Shown: one piece after another, positions 43,307 through 51,713 of the stretch
How the letters are laid out: every line of letters starts with the position of its first letter
Position numbering within the stretch: the stretch's first letter is position 1
Assembly (NCBI GenBank): GCA_965226805.1
Contig: CBDDDW010000016.1
Coordinates: forward strand, 1-64,000
Length of the DNA stretch: 64,000 nucleotides
Source: CBDDDW01 sp965226805
GTDB taxonomy: Bacteria > Chloroflexota > Dehalococcoidia > Lucifugimonadales > JAGWBF01
Reading direction: 5' to 3'
Notes under the pieces: generated by a model
What the model saw: only the letters and a program-made list of their open reading frames with translations
Told to the model about the DNA's origin: nothing
The model's database searches: none
Program-made: the position numbers and the translations under genes

Positions 43307-44386
43307 ATGGAATTCAAATCGTCGACACATTCGCCCCGCCCTCTGGGGTTCACCCAGGCTGATTCATTGCCACCGAAAGCAGGGGATGGATTAAGGCTCG
43401 CGCTTCCAAGCGACGGAGACCTGTACGAGCCGTCCCTCGCTTTTCTACGCTCCTGCGGTATCGCCGTAGACCGGCCCAGCGCCCGTCGCTATACGGCTCG
43501 AATACCGGCCCTACCCGGTGTCGCCGTGCTGTTTCAGCGGACCGCGGATATTACCCAGAAGGTCGAGGAAGGGAGTGCGGATCTGGGGATTACGGGAGTG
43601 GACCGCCTCATGGAGTTTCGCCATGAGGCCAGCCCCGTTCTGGCCATCATCGAGGATCTGGGCTTCGGCCATTGCGAGCTGGTGCTGGCCGTTCCGGACT
43701 CATGGATCGACGTGCTGTCTTTGGACGACGTGGCCGACCTGGCCCTCGAGTTTAGGAACGATGGCCGGCAGCTGCGCATCGCGACCAAGTACCCTCGGTT
43801 GCTGAGCAAATACCTGTTCAGAAGCGGGATCAACTACTTTTCCGCGGTGCAGGCCAGCGGTTCCCTGGAAGCGGCCCCTCTTGCCGGCTACGCCGATCTG
43901 ATTGCCGACCTTACCGCCAGCGGCGCCACCCTGCGGGAGAATCGTCTCAAGACCATAAGCGACGGCACCATCCTGGCATCCCAGGCCTGCCTTATAGGGA
44001 GCCGTGAGACCCTTGGAAAGGCGCCCGGGAAATTAGAGCAGGCTCGGATGCTGCTGGAGATCGTCGAGGGCAATCTTCGAGCGGACTCGTATCATCGAAT
44101 CACTGCCAACGTCAGAGGGTCATCACCCGAAGTGGTGAGCGCCGGCATTCTCAGCAGGCCTGAGCTGGCCGGGCTACAGGGCCCCACGATCTCGAAGGTG
44201 TATAATGTGGAGGAACAGGACTGGTACTCGGTGAGCCTGGTCGTGCCCAGAGAAGGCTTACTTGATGCGGTGGACCATTTAAGGCAGGTAGGGGGGGTGG
44301 ATATTTCCGCCTCCCAAGTGAGCTATCTCTTCAAAGACCAATGCCAGGCCTACGCTAACCTTCTCGAATCCCTCGAAGAGAATTGA
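43307..44386 (+). CDS. hisG: ATP phosphoribosyltransferase, long form
   Basis: A 359-residue enzyme for the first step of histidine synthesis (ATP plus PRPP). Core motifs are LRLALPSDGDLYEPSLAFLR, GSADLGITGVDRLMEF, RIATKYPRLLSKYL and EAAPLAGYADLIADLTASG. The C-terminal regulatory domain (HisG_C) is present: VSLVVPREGLLDAVDHLRQV and GGVDISASQVSYLFKDQ. Long-form HisG carries its own histidine-binding domain and forms hexamers. The first 27 residues are an unusual extension, so the start may lie further in. It is 14 bp after the HisZ-like gene. Confidence 0.92.
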   Translation: MEFKSSTHSPRPLGFTQADSLPPKAGDGLRLALPSDGDLYEPSLAFLRSCGIAVDRPSARRYTARIPALPGVAVLFQRTADITQKVEEGSADLGITGVDRLMEFRHEASPVLAIIEDLGFGHCELVLAVPDSWIDVLSLDDVADLALEFRNDGRQLRIATKYPRLLSKYLFRSGINYFSAVQASGSLEAAPLAGYADLIADLTASGATLRENRLKTISDGTILASQACLIGSRETLGKAPGKLEQARMLLEIVEGNLRADSYHRITANVRGSSPEVVSAGILSRPELAGLQGPTISKVYNVEEQDWYSVSLVVPREGLLDAVDHLRQVGGVDISASQVSYLFKDQCQAYANLLESLEEN

Positions 44387-44387
44387 T

Positions 44388-45152
44388 GTGCCAAATCTGC
44401 CAACCCATCTGAACCTGGCCCTGAAGGTTGCGGCCGGACTGGCACATCCCACCGTAGACCGATATCTGGGGACGTTCCTACTGGGCTCCACCTCTCCGGA
44501 TATCCGAATAATGACCAAGTGGAAGCGCGACCGCACCCATTTCGCCCCCTTAAAGATCGATCGCGTCGGCACTGGAGCGGAAGGCATATTCCGTGCCTAT
44601 CCGGCTCTCGCCGACTCCTCAATGATGGGCGCTGAGACGAGCGTTTTCGTCTCAGGATATTTCACCCATCTGGTCGCCGACGAAGCCTGGATTCTGGATA
44701 TCTACCGGCCGCACTTCGACGGGCAGGGTCTGTTCAGCGATAAGGTTCAGGCCAATATATGGGACAGGGCATTGCAGCTCGATATGGACAAGACCGCCCG
44801 AGAGGAGCTGGGCGACATGGCACAGGTGCGGGAATTCCTGAACGGAGCTGGGTCCGAGGTTGATGTTGGATTTATAAGCAGGGAAACCCTAGGTGATTGG
44901 AGGGAGTGGGTAACCGAGTTCACCACCTGGGAGTTCTCCTGGGATAGGCTGCGCTTTCTAACACGCAGGATGTATGGAGATGATGACGATGCACTGCGGA
45001 GGGTGGAGGACTTTCTGGAATGTGTTCCAGAGAGCCTGAAGCGTGTCTACGATGAAATCCCGATCGAGAAGATCCAAGCATATCAGGAGCGGGTAATCGG
45101 CGAATCCGTATGCCTTGTAAAGGAGTACCTGGGTGAACCTGAAAGTGATTAG
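44388..45152 (+). CDS. Zinc-dependent phospholipase C-like protein in the his operon
   Basis: A 254-residue protein with the pattern of bacterial zinc-dependent phospholipase C-like proteins (PF00882): PTHLNLALKVAAGLAH, GTFLLGSTSPDIRIM, RTHFAP and VSGYFTHLVADEAW provide the His and Asp residues typical of metal sites. No signal peptide is evident, so it is probably cytoplasmic. GTG 44388 begins 2 bp after hisG and the frame overlaps hisD by 20 bp, so it is translated as part of the his operon. A role in histidine synthesis is not known. Confidence 0.7.
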   Translation: MPNLPTHLNLALKVAAGLAHPTVDRYLGTFLLGSTSPDIRIMTKWKRDRTHFAPLKIDRVGTGAEGIFRAYPALADSSMMGAETSVFVSGYFTHLVADEAWILDIYRPHFDGQGLFSDKVQANIWDRALQLDMDKTAREELGDMAQVREFLNGAGSEVDVGFISRETLGDWREWVTEFTTWEFSWDRLRFLTRRMYGDDDDALRRVEDFLECVPESLKRVYDEIPIEKIQAYQERVIGESVCLVKEYLGEPESD

Positions 45153-46533
45153 GGGGCTGGACCAAGCCAGGAGAGAGTTGCGCTCGGTGGACCCCCTCGA
45201 CATGGGTTCCCTGCCGCCGGAGATGGCGGACAAAGCCCAGGAGATATTTGGCGAGCCACTCTCGCCGGCAGAATCGGTTCAGCGCATACTCCAGGATGTA
45301 CGGCAGAGTGGTGACAGTGCCGTCCGCCACTACACCCGGCTGCTGGATGCCGTGGATTTGGAACATGTCGAAGGCTTCCAGGCTCATGGGATCAGCGAGG
45401 ACAGCATAACCGAGGCACACGGGAGGGTACCCGAACCTCTGGCAAGAGCCCTGGAGCTGGCCGCCGGCCGGATAGAGGAATTCCACCGGGCCACCCTCCG
45501 CAAGAGCTGGGTCGACCTGGCCTCAGGCCTGGGGGAGATGGTCGTGCCCATTGAGCGGGTCGGGATTTATGCCCCGGGCGGGACTGCGTCGTACCCATCA
45601 ACTGTGCTGATGACTGCCATACCCGCAAGGGTGGCGGGCGTCAGCGAGATTGTCCTGGCTACTCCACCCCGAAATGGCGGCAGCCCCGATCCCGCTGTTC
45701 TGGTGGCGGCGAGGCTGGCTGGAGTAGACTCGGTATTTCCGGTCGGAGGCGTCCAGGCCATCGGTGCGCTTGCCTTCGGCACCGAGACCATTCCTCGTGT
45801 GGACAAGATCTGCGGCCCCGGGAACATTTTCGTCACCCTAGCCAAGAAGCAGGTCTTCGGCCATGTCGACGTTGACGGCCTGTACGGCCCGACTGAAACG
45901 GTGGTGATAGCGGACGGTACCGCGAATCCTTCCTACTGCGCAGCCGACCTGCTGGCGCAGGCGGAACATGACCCCCTTGCGTCCCCCATCCTGGTTACAA
46001 CTTCCCTCGCCCTCGTAGCAGAGGTAGAGGGGGAGATAGAAAGGCAGCTTGTTTCTTTGGACCGCGGTGATCTGGCGGCGGCCTCGCTGAAGAGACAGGG
46101 GAAGGTTGTTCTGCTGGACAGCATTGAGGATGCTATAGATTTGGCGAACACGATCGCGCCGGAGCACCTGTGTCTCATGGTGGAAGACCCGTGGGCCTGG
46201 GCCGGCAAGGTGAAGCACGCCGGGGGATTGTTCCTCGGCCCGTTCTCCCCGGAGGTCATGGGGGATTACGTGGCCGGGCCCAGCCATGTGATGCCCACCG
46301 GCGGCACGGCTCGGTTCAGTTCCGCATTGAGCGTGCACCACTTCCTTAGGACCATGCCGGTGGTCGGATTGAAGCCTGAGAAATATGGTGAGCTGGCTGA
46401 GGCCGCGGCGATTATCGCCAGGGCCGAAGGCCTGACGGGACACGCCAGCGCCGTTGAGGTCCGGCTCGCCGACCTTGACCAAGCCGTCGGCGCGGGGTCT
46501 TGGCAATCTCGGACCGGTTCTGAGAGCGAGTAG
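45133..46533 (+). CDS. hisD: Histidinol dehydrogenase
   Basis: A 466-residue zinc enzyme catalysing the last two steps of histidine synthesis, histidinol to histidine with two NAD+. Motifs: RVGIYAPGGTASYPSTVLMT, DKICGPGNIFVTLAKKQVFG, DGLYGPTETVVIADG, LAQAEHDPLASPIL (zinc Gln and His), TIAPEHLCLMV and DYVAGPSHVMPTGGTARFSS. It starts at GTG 45133 inside the phospholipase-like frame and is followed 3 bp later by hisC. Confidence 0.95.
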   Translation: MNLKVIRGLDQARRELRSVDPLDMGSLPPEMADKAQEIFGEPLSPAESVQRILQDVRQSGDSAVRHYTRLLDAVDLEHVEGFQAHGISEDSITEAHGRVPEPLARALELAAGRIEEFHRATLRKSWVDLASGLGEMVVPIERVGIYAPGGTASYPSTVLMTAIPARVAGVSEIVLATPPRNGGSPDPAVLVAARLAGVDSVFPVGGVQAIGALAFGTETIPRVDKICGPGNIFVTLAKKQVFGHVDVDGLYGPTETVVIADGTANPSYCAADLLAQAEHDPLASPILVTTSLALVAEVEGEIERQLVSLDRGDLAAASLKRQGKVVLLDSIEDAIDLANTIAPEHLCLMVEDPWAWAGKVKHAGGLFLGPFSPEVMGDYVAGPSHVMPTGGTARFSSALSVHHFLRTMPVVGLKPEKYGELAEAAAIIARAEGLTGHASAVEVRLADLDQAVGAGSWQSRTGSESE

Positions 46534-46535
46534 CC

Positions 46536-47630
46536 ATGGTGGACGCAACGAGCCTCCTTCAGCCCCATATCCGCTCCCTTCAGATGTACGAGGGCGTAGA
46601 ACCGCTGGAGGTGTTGGCACGGCAAGCGGGAATTCCCGCGCACAAGATCATCAAGCTCAACGGGAACGAAAATCCCCACGGACCTTCGCCCAGGGTGGCG
46701 GAGGCGCTGGGGAGCTTCAGTCTCTACAACACGTACCCCGACCCGGAGCAGCGCCACTTGCGGAGTCTCTTGTCCGAGTACCTGGGCATTGGCGCCGAGT
46801 ACATAATAGCCGGCAGCGGCAGCGATGAGATAATAGACCTTATTCTCAGGATGTTCCTAGCACCGGGCGAAAAGATAGTGGACCCCTCTCCTACCTTCGG
46901 TATGTACGCGGTGTGCGCGCGCATTTGTGGAGGAGAGGTCGTTAGCGTGCCGAGGGACGAGGCCTTCGAGATCGACGTAGAGGCGATTCGGCAGGCCGTG
47001 GACGCCGGTACGAAGGCCATCCTCTTCGCTTCACCCAACAATCCCACTGGCAACATTGCTCCGGAGCCACAGGTGCGGGCGCTCCTTGCGATGGGAATCC
47101 TGGTGGTGGTCGACGAGACCTACCACGAGTTCTGCGGCCAGACAGTCCTGCCTCTGGTGCCTCAGTACCCCAATCTCATCGTTCTGCGCACCTTTAGCAA
47201 ATGGGCGGGTCTCGCGGGTCTGCGCATCGGCCTCGGGGTGATGCACCCGGACATTGCCAGAGTGATGATGGCGGTCAAACCACCGTACAACGTGAGCCTG
47301 GCGGCCGAGTTGGCTCTAGGCGCCTCCCTGGAGGACAAGGGTGGCTTGATGGAGCGGGTGAAGACTATTGTAGCGGAACGGGAGAGGATGTTCTCTCTGC
47401 TGAAGGAGCTGCCCGGCGTCCGGCCATGGCCGTCCCAGGCCAACTTTATCCTATGCCAGTTTGCCGAGGGGAAGGGAAAAGACACTTATGAGGCTCTTGC
47501 CCGGAGGGGGATATTCTTGAGGTACTTCTCCAGCCCGCGCATGAAGGATTTCGTTCGGACAAGCGTCGGACTACCCCACGAGACGGACTCACTGGTGGCG
47601 GCACTGAAGGAAATAACGAATGAGCAATAA
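46536..47630 (+). CDS. hisC: Histidinol-phosphate aminotransferase
   Basis: A 364-residue PLP enzyme. IIKLNGNENPHGPSPRVAEA, GSGSDEIIDLILRMF, FASPNNPTGN and VVDETYHEF are typical; the PLP lysine is in TFSKWAGLAGLRIG. It converts imidazole-acetol phosphate to histidinol phosphate. The 3' end overlaps hisB by 11 bp, indicating translational coupling. Confidence 0.94.
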   Translation: MVDATSLLQPHIRSLQMYEGVEPLEVLARQAGIPAHKIIKLNGNENPHGPSPRVAEALGSFSLYNTYPDPEQRHLRSLLSEYLGIGAEYIIAGSGSDEIIDLILRMFLAPGEKIVDPSPTFGMYAVCARICGGEVVSVPRDEAFEIDVEAIRQAVDAGTKAILFASPNNPTGNIAPEPQVRALLAMGILVVVDETYHEFCGQTVLPLVPQYPNLIVLRTFSKWAGLAGLRIGLGVMHPDIARVMMAVKPPYNVSLAAELALGASLEDKGGLMERVKTIVAERERMFSLLKELPGVRPWPSQANFILCQFAEGKGKDTYEALARRGIFLRYFSSPRMKDFVRTSVGLPHETDSLVAALKEITNEQ

Positions 47631-48231
47631 GACGGAACCCAGGCGAAGCAATATCGAGCGCAGGACGGGGGAGACGAGCGTCACCCTGTCTCTGAATTTG
47701 GACGGCGAAGGCAAGCACGAGATCTCGACGGGCAACGGAATGCTGGACCACCTGTTGGCGCAGCTATCGAGGCATGGCCAACTTGACATAACGCTAAAAG
47801 CCGAGGGAGACCTCTCCACGGGCTGGCACCATCTGGTCGAGGACACGGCCATCACCCTTGGGAAGGCTTTTCGCCAGGCACTGGGTGAGGGAGTGGGCAT
47901 CCACCGCATGGGCCATGCGTTTGTCCCCCTGGATGAGACTCTCGCCATGGTGGCTGTGGACCTCAGCGGCAGAAGCTATGCGTCCTTGGACATCTCGCTG
48001 AGCCAAGAGATGGTCGAGAATCTGCCCGGAGACCTGGTGCGCCACTTCCTGGAGAGCTTCGCTGCAGAATCGCGCATCACGTTGCACGCGAAGATTTTGA
48101 GCGGAGTTGATACCCACCACAAGGCCGAGGCCCTGTTCAAAGCGTTGGCCAAAGCGCTCCGCTTCGCGGTGGAGCTCGATCCCAGGTCTGGTGGCCAGAT
48201 TCCCAGTACGAAAGGGACTATCGCGAGCTGA
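47620..48231 (+). CDS. hisB: Imidazoleglycerol-phosphate dehydratase
   Basis: A 203-residue monofunctional dehydratase. EISTGNGMLDHLLAQLSRHG, GWHHLVEDTAITLGKAFRQA and DTHHKAEALFKALAKALRF supply the metal-binding HHxxED and HHxxEA motifs; VDLSGRSYASLD lies between. The usual DxHH of the first motif is GWHH here. No phosphatase domain is fused, so histidinol phosphatase must come from elsewhere. It is the last gene of the his run; hisH, hisA, hisF and hisI are not in the window. Confidence 0.93.
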   Translation: MSNKTEPRRSNIERRTGETSVTLSLNLDGEGKHEISTGNGMLDHLLAQLSRHGQLDITLKAEGDLSTGWHHLVEDTAITLGKAFRQALGEGVGIHRMGHAFVPLDETLAMVAVDLSGRSYASLDISLSQEMVENLPGDLVRHFLESFAAESRITLHAKILSGVDTHHKAEALFKALAKALRFAVELDPRSGGQIPSTKGTIAS

Positions 48232-48296
48232 ACCAGGGTCGCAGCGAAGGCCGCAAGGGTAGGGAGAACGATCTCTCGATAGAAGGGGAACTATTC

Positions 48297-48330
48297 CCTC
48301 TCCCTCGATGGGAGAGGTTAGGGTGAGGGC
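48297..48330. repeat. CCTCTCCC/GGGAGAGG repeat forming the purS 3' end
   Basis: CCTCTCCC (48297-48304), loop TCGAT, GGGAGAGG (48310-48317), then TTAGGGTGAGGG. The same unit sits in the core of both MITE copies (5116-5134 and 62331-62349). It abuts the purS stop, so the stop codon and last residues of PurS are contributed by the repeat. There is no T-tract, but the hairpin lies between convergent hisB and purS and may still slow transcription. Confidence 0.65.
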
Positions 48331-48578
48331 TCAATCTCCTCTAGCTCGTAGTGGTAATCTTCAATCACCGGATTAGCCAGCAGCTTCTTGCACATCTCCG
48401 CGACCTGGGCCTCCGCGCCTTTACCGTCTCCTTCGGATACCCGCACTTCCAGGTACTTACCAACTCTCACTGAGTCTGCCGAACCGAAACCCAGCGCTTT
48501 GAGACCTCCCAGGACTGTCTGACCCTGGGGGTCGTTCACCGTAGACTTGAGGGTTATACGTATTTTCGCCAGGAACAT
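48318..48578 (-). CDS. purS: Phosphoribosylformylglycinamidine synthase subunit PurS
   Basis: An 86-residue small subunit of FGAM synthase (PurLQS), which aids ammonia transfer from PurQ to PurL. FLAKIRITLKSTVNDPQGQT and VRVGKYLEVRVSEGDG are family motifs. The C-terminal PSP and stop codon are encoded by the intergenic repeat described at 48297-48330. It is the last gene of the pur run. purQ and purL are not in the window. Confidence 0.9.
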   Translation of the reverse strand: MFLAKIRITLKSTVNDPQGQTVLGGLKALGFGSADSVRVGKYLEVRVSEGDGKGAEAQVAEMCKKLLANPVIEDYHYELEEIEPSP

Positions 48579-48590
48579 CCGCTTCCCCCG

Positions 48591-49340
48591 CTAGGCACAA
48601 GGAGCAAACTCCGGGCCCTGGCCTCGGTGGGCGTCGTAAAAGTCCCTGATCCCCTGTGCGTCCACTCCCTGGAACCGCTGCAGCCATCCCCAGGAAGTGA
48701 TGGCGACCTCACCTTCCTCGATCTTTGTATAAGGCCGGAGCAGAACCCAGCTTCGGCGGGCGGGAAGATCTCGGGCCGCCTCTTTCAGCTGATCAACTTG
48801 CGCAGGGTCCTGGAGGTTATGGCTTATTATGACGTGTCCGTGCTCCATATTGTGAACGACGCGCTCGTCGCGGATATCTTCATCGTAGATGTTGCAAGGC
48901 GCCGGAGACGATGGCGAGCGTTGGGACCAATGTGGCCCCGAGGTTGGGGGTATCGTGTTGTATTCGGTGTAGGTCTGGTCTCCTGGGATATGATTGCTCG
49001 GTGGGAACTGGATCGGCATCGGGTCTATCCTCTCGCCCACAGCAGCTCCGGTGCCGGCCGAACTTCCGCCGCCGAATAAACCCGGGGTCGTGACGGTGAA
49101 GCTCCCGATAATTATCACGGCTATCAGACCTGCTACCCCATAGAAACTCCACCGCCTGATCCTCCGCCATGTCCTGGGCCTTATGCCGAGACGCCTCCCC
49201 CCCGGGCTCGAAGGCCTATCGCCCGCGTAGTGAAGTCTCGACGCCCCTTCGCCCCGCCTGGATCTAGAGGTTCTCGGCCGGCCTCTCCTGCGATTTTTGG
49301 ATTCTGGCAACTCCACTCCCTTCGGCTGCCGCTGGGACAC
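48591..49340 (-). CDS. DUF3105-domain membrane-anchored protein
   Basis: A 249-residue protein with a basic N-terminus of about 60 residues, one membrane helix (WSFYGVAGLIAVIIIGSFTV) and an exported DUF3105 domain: YTEYNTIPPTSGPHWSQ, VVHNMEHGHVIISHN, SWGWLQRFQGVDAQGIRDFY. The function of DUF3105 is unknown; conserved His residues suggest metal binding. It sits between purC and purS with gaps of 12-14 bp, so it is in the operon although no purine role is known. Confidence 0.82.
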   Translation of the reverse strand: MSQRQPKGVELPESKNRRRGRPRTSRSRRGEGASRLHYAGDRPSSPGGRRLGIRPRTWRRIRRWSFYGVAGLIAVIIIGSFTVTTPGLFGGGSSAGTGAAVGERIDPMPIQFPPSNHIPGDQTYTEYNTIPPTSGPHWSQRSPSSPAPCNIYDEDIRDERVVHNMEHGHVIISHNLQDPAQVDQLKEAARDLPARRSWVLLRPYTKIEEGEVAITSWGWLQRFQGVDAQGIRDFYDAHRGQGPEFAPCA

Positions 49341-49354
49341 CTATATTGATTTAT

Positions 49355-50269
49355 CTAAAGCGCGAGCTCCTCGCCGGTCAGCCGGCGATAGGCTTCCACG
49401 TAACGCTGGGACGTCTTCCGCACCACTTCCTCGGGCAGATGGGGAGCGGGGGGTTCACGGTCCCAGCCTTGTGAGTCCAGCCAGTCGCGGACGTACTGTT
49501 TGTCGAAGTTGGGCAAGGAGCGCCCCGGCTCGTATCCGGCGCCATCCCAGAAGCGGCTGGAGTCGGGCGTAAGAAGCTCATCTATTAGGATGAGCCTTCC
49601 ATCCAGCGTGCCGAACTCCATCTTGGTATCCACGAGGATGATGCCTCGCTCTCTAGCATAGTCCCGGGCGAATCCGTACACGGCAAGGCTGGTCTCCTCC
49701 AGTTCGCGAGCCTGCGCTTCACCAACCATGTCCACCACTTGCTGGCGGCTCATCATCTCGTCGTGCCCCTCCTCCGCCTTGGTCGTGGGAGTGAACATGG
49801 CCTCGGGCAGCGCTTCCCCTTCCTTCAGACCCTCTGGCAGCTTTTGGCCCCAGACGGTGCCGTTTTTCCGATACTCTGCCCACGCTGACCCGGCAAGGTA
49901 TCCGCGAACGATGCACTCTACGTCTATTCGCCGCGCTCTTTTGACGATCATCGCCTGCCTAGCCAGCTCCGGGGATAGCTGAGTGAGCAGGGATGCATCC
50001 TTGTGCTGCGTTGTCAACGTTCCCACTAGGTCGGAGTTGTCGGCGAGCCCCAGGAAATGGTTGTCCACTATGGAAGCCGTTTTCCCAAACCAGAACTCCG
50101 ATATTCTGGAGAGCACCAACCCCTTATTCGGAATACCATCGGGAAGCACCACGTCGAAGGCGGAGATGCGGTCCGTGGCGACCATCAGCAGCAGGCCGTC
50201 ACCCAGGTCGTATGTGTCCCTGACTTTACCTCGGTATAGTATGTCTGGTAGCTGCGTTTCGATGATCAT
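49355..50269 (-). CDS. purC: SAICAR synthetase (phosphoribosylaminoimidazole-succinocarboxamide synthase)
   Basis: A 304-residue ATP-dependent ligase joining CAIR and aspartate. YRGKVRDTYDLGDGLLMVAT, DRISAFDVVLPDGIPNKG, VECIVRGYLAGSAWAEYRKN, GIILVDTKMEFG and RFWDGAGYEPG are family motifs. The length and SAWAEY element place it in the longer, yeast-like PurC group. It is downstream of purB with a 130-bp gap. Confidence 0.94.
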   Translation of the reverse strand: MIIETQLPDILYRGKVRDTYDLGDGLLLMVATDRISAFDVVLPDGIPNKGLVLSRISEFWFGKTASIVDNHFLGLADNSDLVGTLTTQHKDASLLTQLSPELARQAMIVKRARRIDVECIVRGYLAGSAWAEYRKNGTVWGQKLPEGLKEGEALPEAMFTPTTKAEEGHDEMMSRQQVVDMVGEAQARELEETSLAVYGFARDYARERGIILVDTKMEFGTLDGRLILIDELLTPDSSRFWDGAGYEPGRSLPNFDKQYVRDWLDSQGWDREPPAPHLPEEVVRKTSQRYVEAYRRLTGEELAL

Positions 50270-50399
50270 AGCGAGCCTACTCCCATCAGGATATTCTACC
50301 GCGGGTGGTGGTTGCCATCCTTGGACCGGCTGTCAGGGTTCGTCGTTCCTGGGCGCGATGCCCGGCTCTGTAGCTTAAGCGGGGTCCCAGCGTATTGAT

Positions 50400-51713
50400 T
50401 CAATGCATTGTTGGCGCTGGCTGGCCCAGCCCGATGCGGTTGAACGTGGCCGGTACGTTCCTCAGGTAGTACCCATAATCGAACAGCCGCGTCAGTTCGT
50501 CTGCAGGTAAGTACGCCGTCACTCCCTCGTCCAATTTCAACAGCTCACGGAAGTCCGTCTCCTCGTCTACGCTGAGCATAGCGTTCCTCTGGACTAGCTC
50601 GTAGGCCTTCTCCCTGGAGAGACCCCTCTCTACCAGCTCCAGCAGGACACGCTGGCTGAACACCAGTCCGCGGCTACTCTCCATATTCTTGAGCATTCGG
50701 TCGGGATGCACCTTGAGGCCATTTATTACGTGGGTGAAGAGCCCCAGTATGTAGTCCAGTGCCAGGCAGGAGTCTGGGAATATAATGCGCTCCGCTGAGG
50801 AGTGGCTGATGTCCCTCTCGTGCCACAGGGCCACGTTCTCCAGCGCCGTGACGCCGTGTCCTCTGATTACCCTGGCCAGCCCGCATATCCGCTCCGAAAG
50901 CTCCGGGTTGCGTTTGTGGGGCATGGACGACGACCCCGTCTGCCCCTCGGCGAAAGGCTCTTCCACCTCCCTCACCTCGGTTCTCTGGAGAGAGCGTATC
51001 TCCGTGGCGAATTTCTCCAGAGACGCGGCTATCAGGGATAACGTATTGATGAAATGTGCGTGCCGGTCCCGCTGCACGATCTGGCTCGACACGGGGTCCG
51101 GTTCCAGCCCCAGCTGCCTACACACAAGGTCTTCCACCTGCTGCGGGACGGTGGCGTGGGTCCCCACCGCTCCAGACACCTTCCCAACGCGGATGCCGTC
51201 CGAAGCCAGATGAAGCCTTTCCCGTTGCCGGCTCACCTCTTGCCACCATAGGGCGAGCTTTAGCCCAAATGTGATAGGCTCAGCGTGTATGCCGTGGGTC
51301 CGGCCCATCATTGGGGTGTCCCTGTGGGACAACGCCGCGTCCTTCAGGGCCGCACCTAGCTCGTCGATATCCTCGGTAAGCACCTGGCTAGCTTCCACAA
51401 GCTGAAGGCTCAGGGCCGTGTCGATAACGTCGCTGGAGGTGAGGCCAAAGTGAATCCACCTGCCTTCCTCCCCCAGCCTCTCGGTAATCGAGCGAAGGAA
51501 AGCGGTCACGTCGTGGCGGGTGCTCTGGAAGACCTCCTCCATTCGCCGGTGGTCATAGGTAGCGCGGCGCAGCTTCTCCACGTCCTCCAGGGGAATGACG
51601 CCTTCCTCGGCCCATGCCTCGCACACCGCCAACTCTACCTGCATCCACTTGGCGTACTTGTTCTCATCCGACCAGACCAGCTTCATTCGGGGCCGGGAAT
51701 AGCGCTCGATCAT
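50400..51713 (-). CDS. purB: Adenylosuccinate lyase
   Basis: A 437-residue fumarase-superfamily enzyme that splits SAICAR and adenylosuccinate. GRTHGIHAEPITFGLKLALW, the signature loop GSSSMPHKRNPELSERICGL, and FGLTSSDVIDTALSLQLVEA are present. Its ATG overlaps the stop of the HAD gene (ATGA), showing tight coupling. Confidence 0.95.
   Translation of the reverse strand: MIERYSRPRMKLVWSDENKYAKWMQVELAVCEAWAEEGVIPLEDVEKLRRATYDHRRMEEVFQSTRHDVTAFLRSITERLGEEGRWIHFGLTSSDVIDTALSLQLVEASQVLTEDIDELGAALKDAALSHRDTPMMGRTHGIHAEPITFGLKLALWWQEVSRQRERLHLASDGIRVGKVSGAVGTHATVPQQVEDLVCRQLGLEPDPVSSQIVQRDRHAHFINTLSLIAASLEKFATEIRSLQRTEVREVEEPFAEGQTGSSSMPHKRNPELSERICGLARVIRGHGVTALENVALWHERDISHSSAERIIFPDSCLALDYILGLFTHVINGLKVHPDRMLKNMESSRGLVFSQRVLLELVERGLSREKAYELVQRNAMLSVDEETDFRELLKLDEGVTAYLPADELTRLFDYGYYLRNVPATFNRIGLGQPAPTMH

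Noticed and set aside
48297..48317. Rho-independent terminator between hisB and purS
   Set aside because: The stem is good but no T-tract follows on either strand, and the same sequence recurs as a repeat elsewhere.
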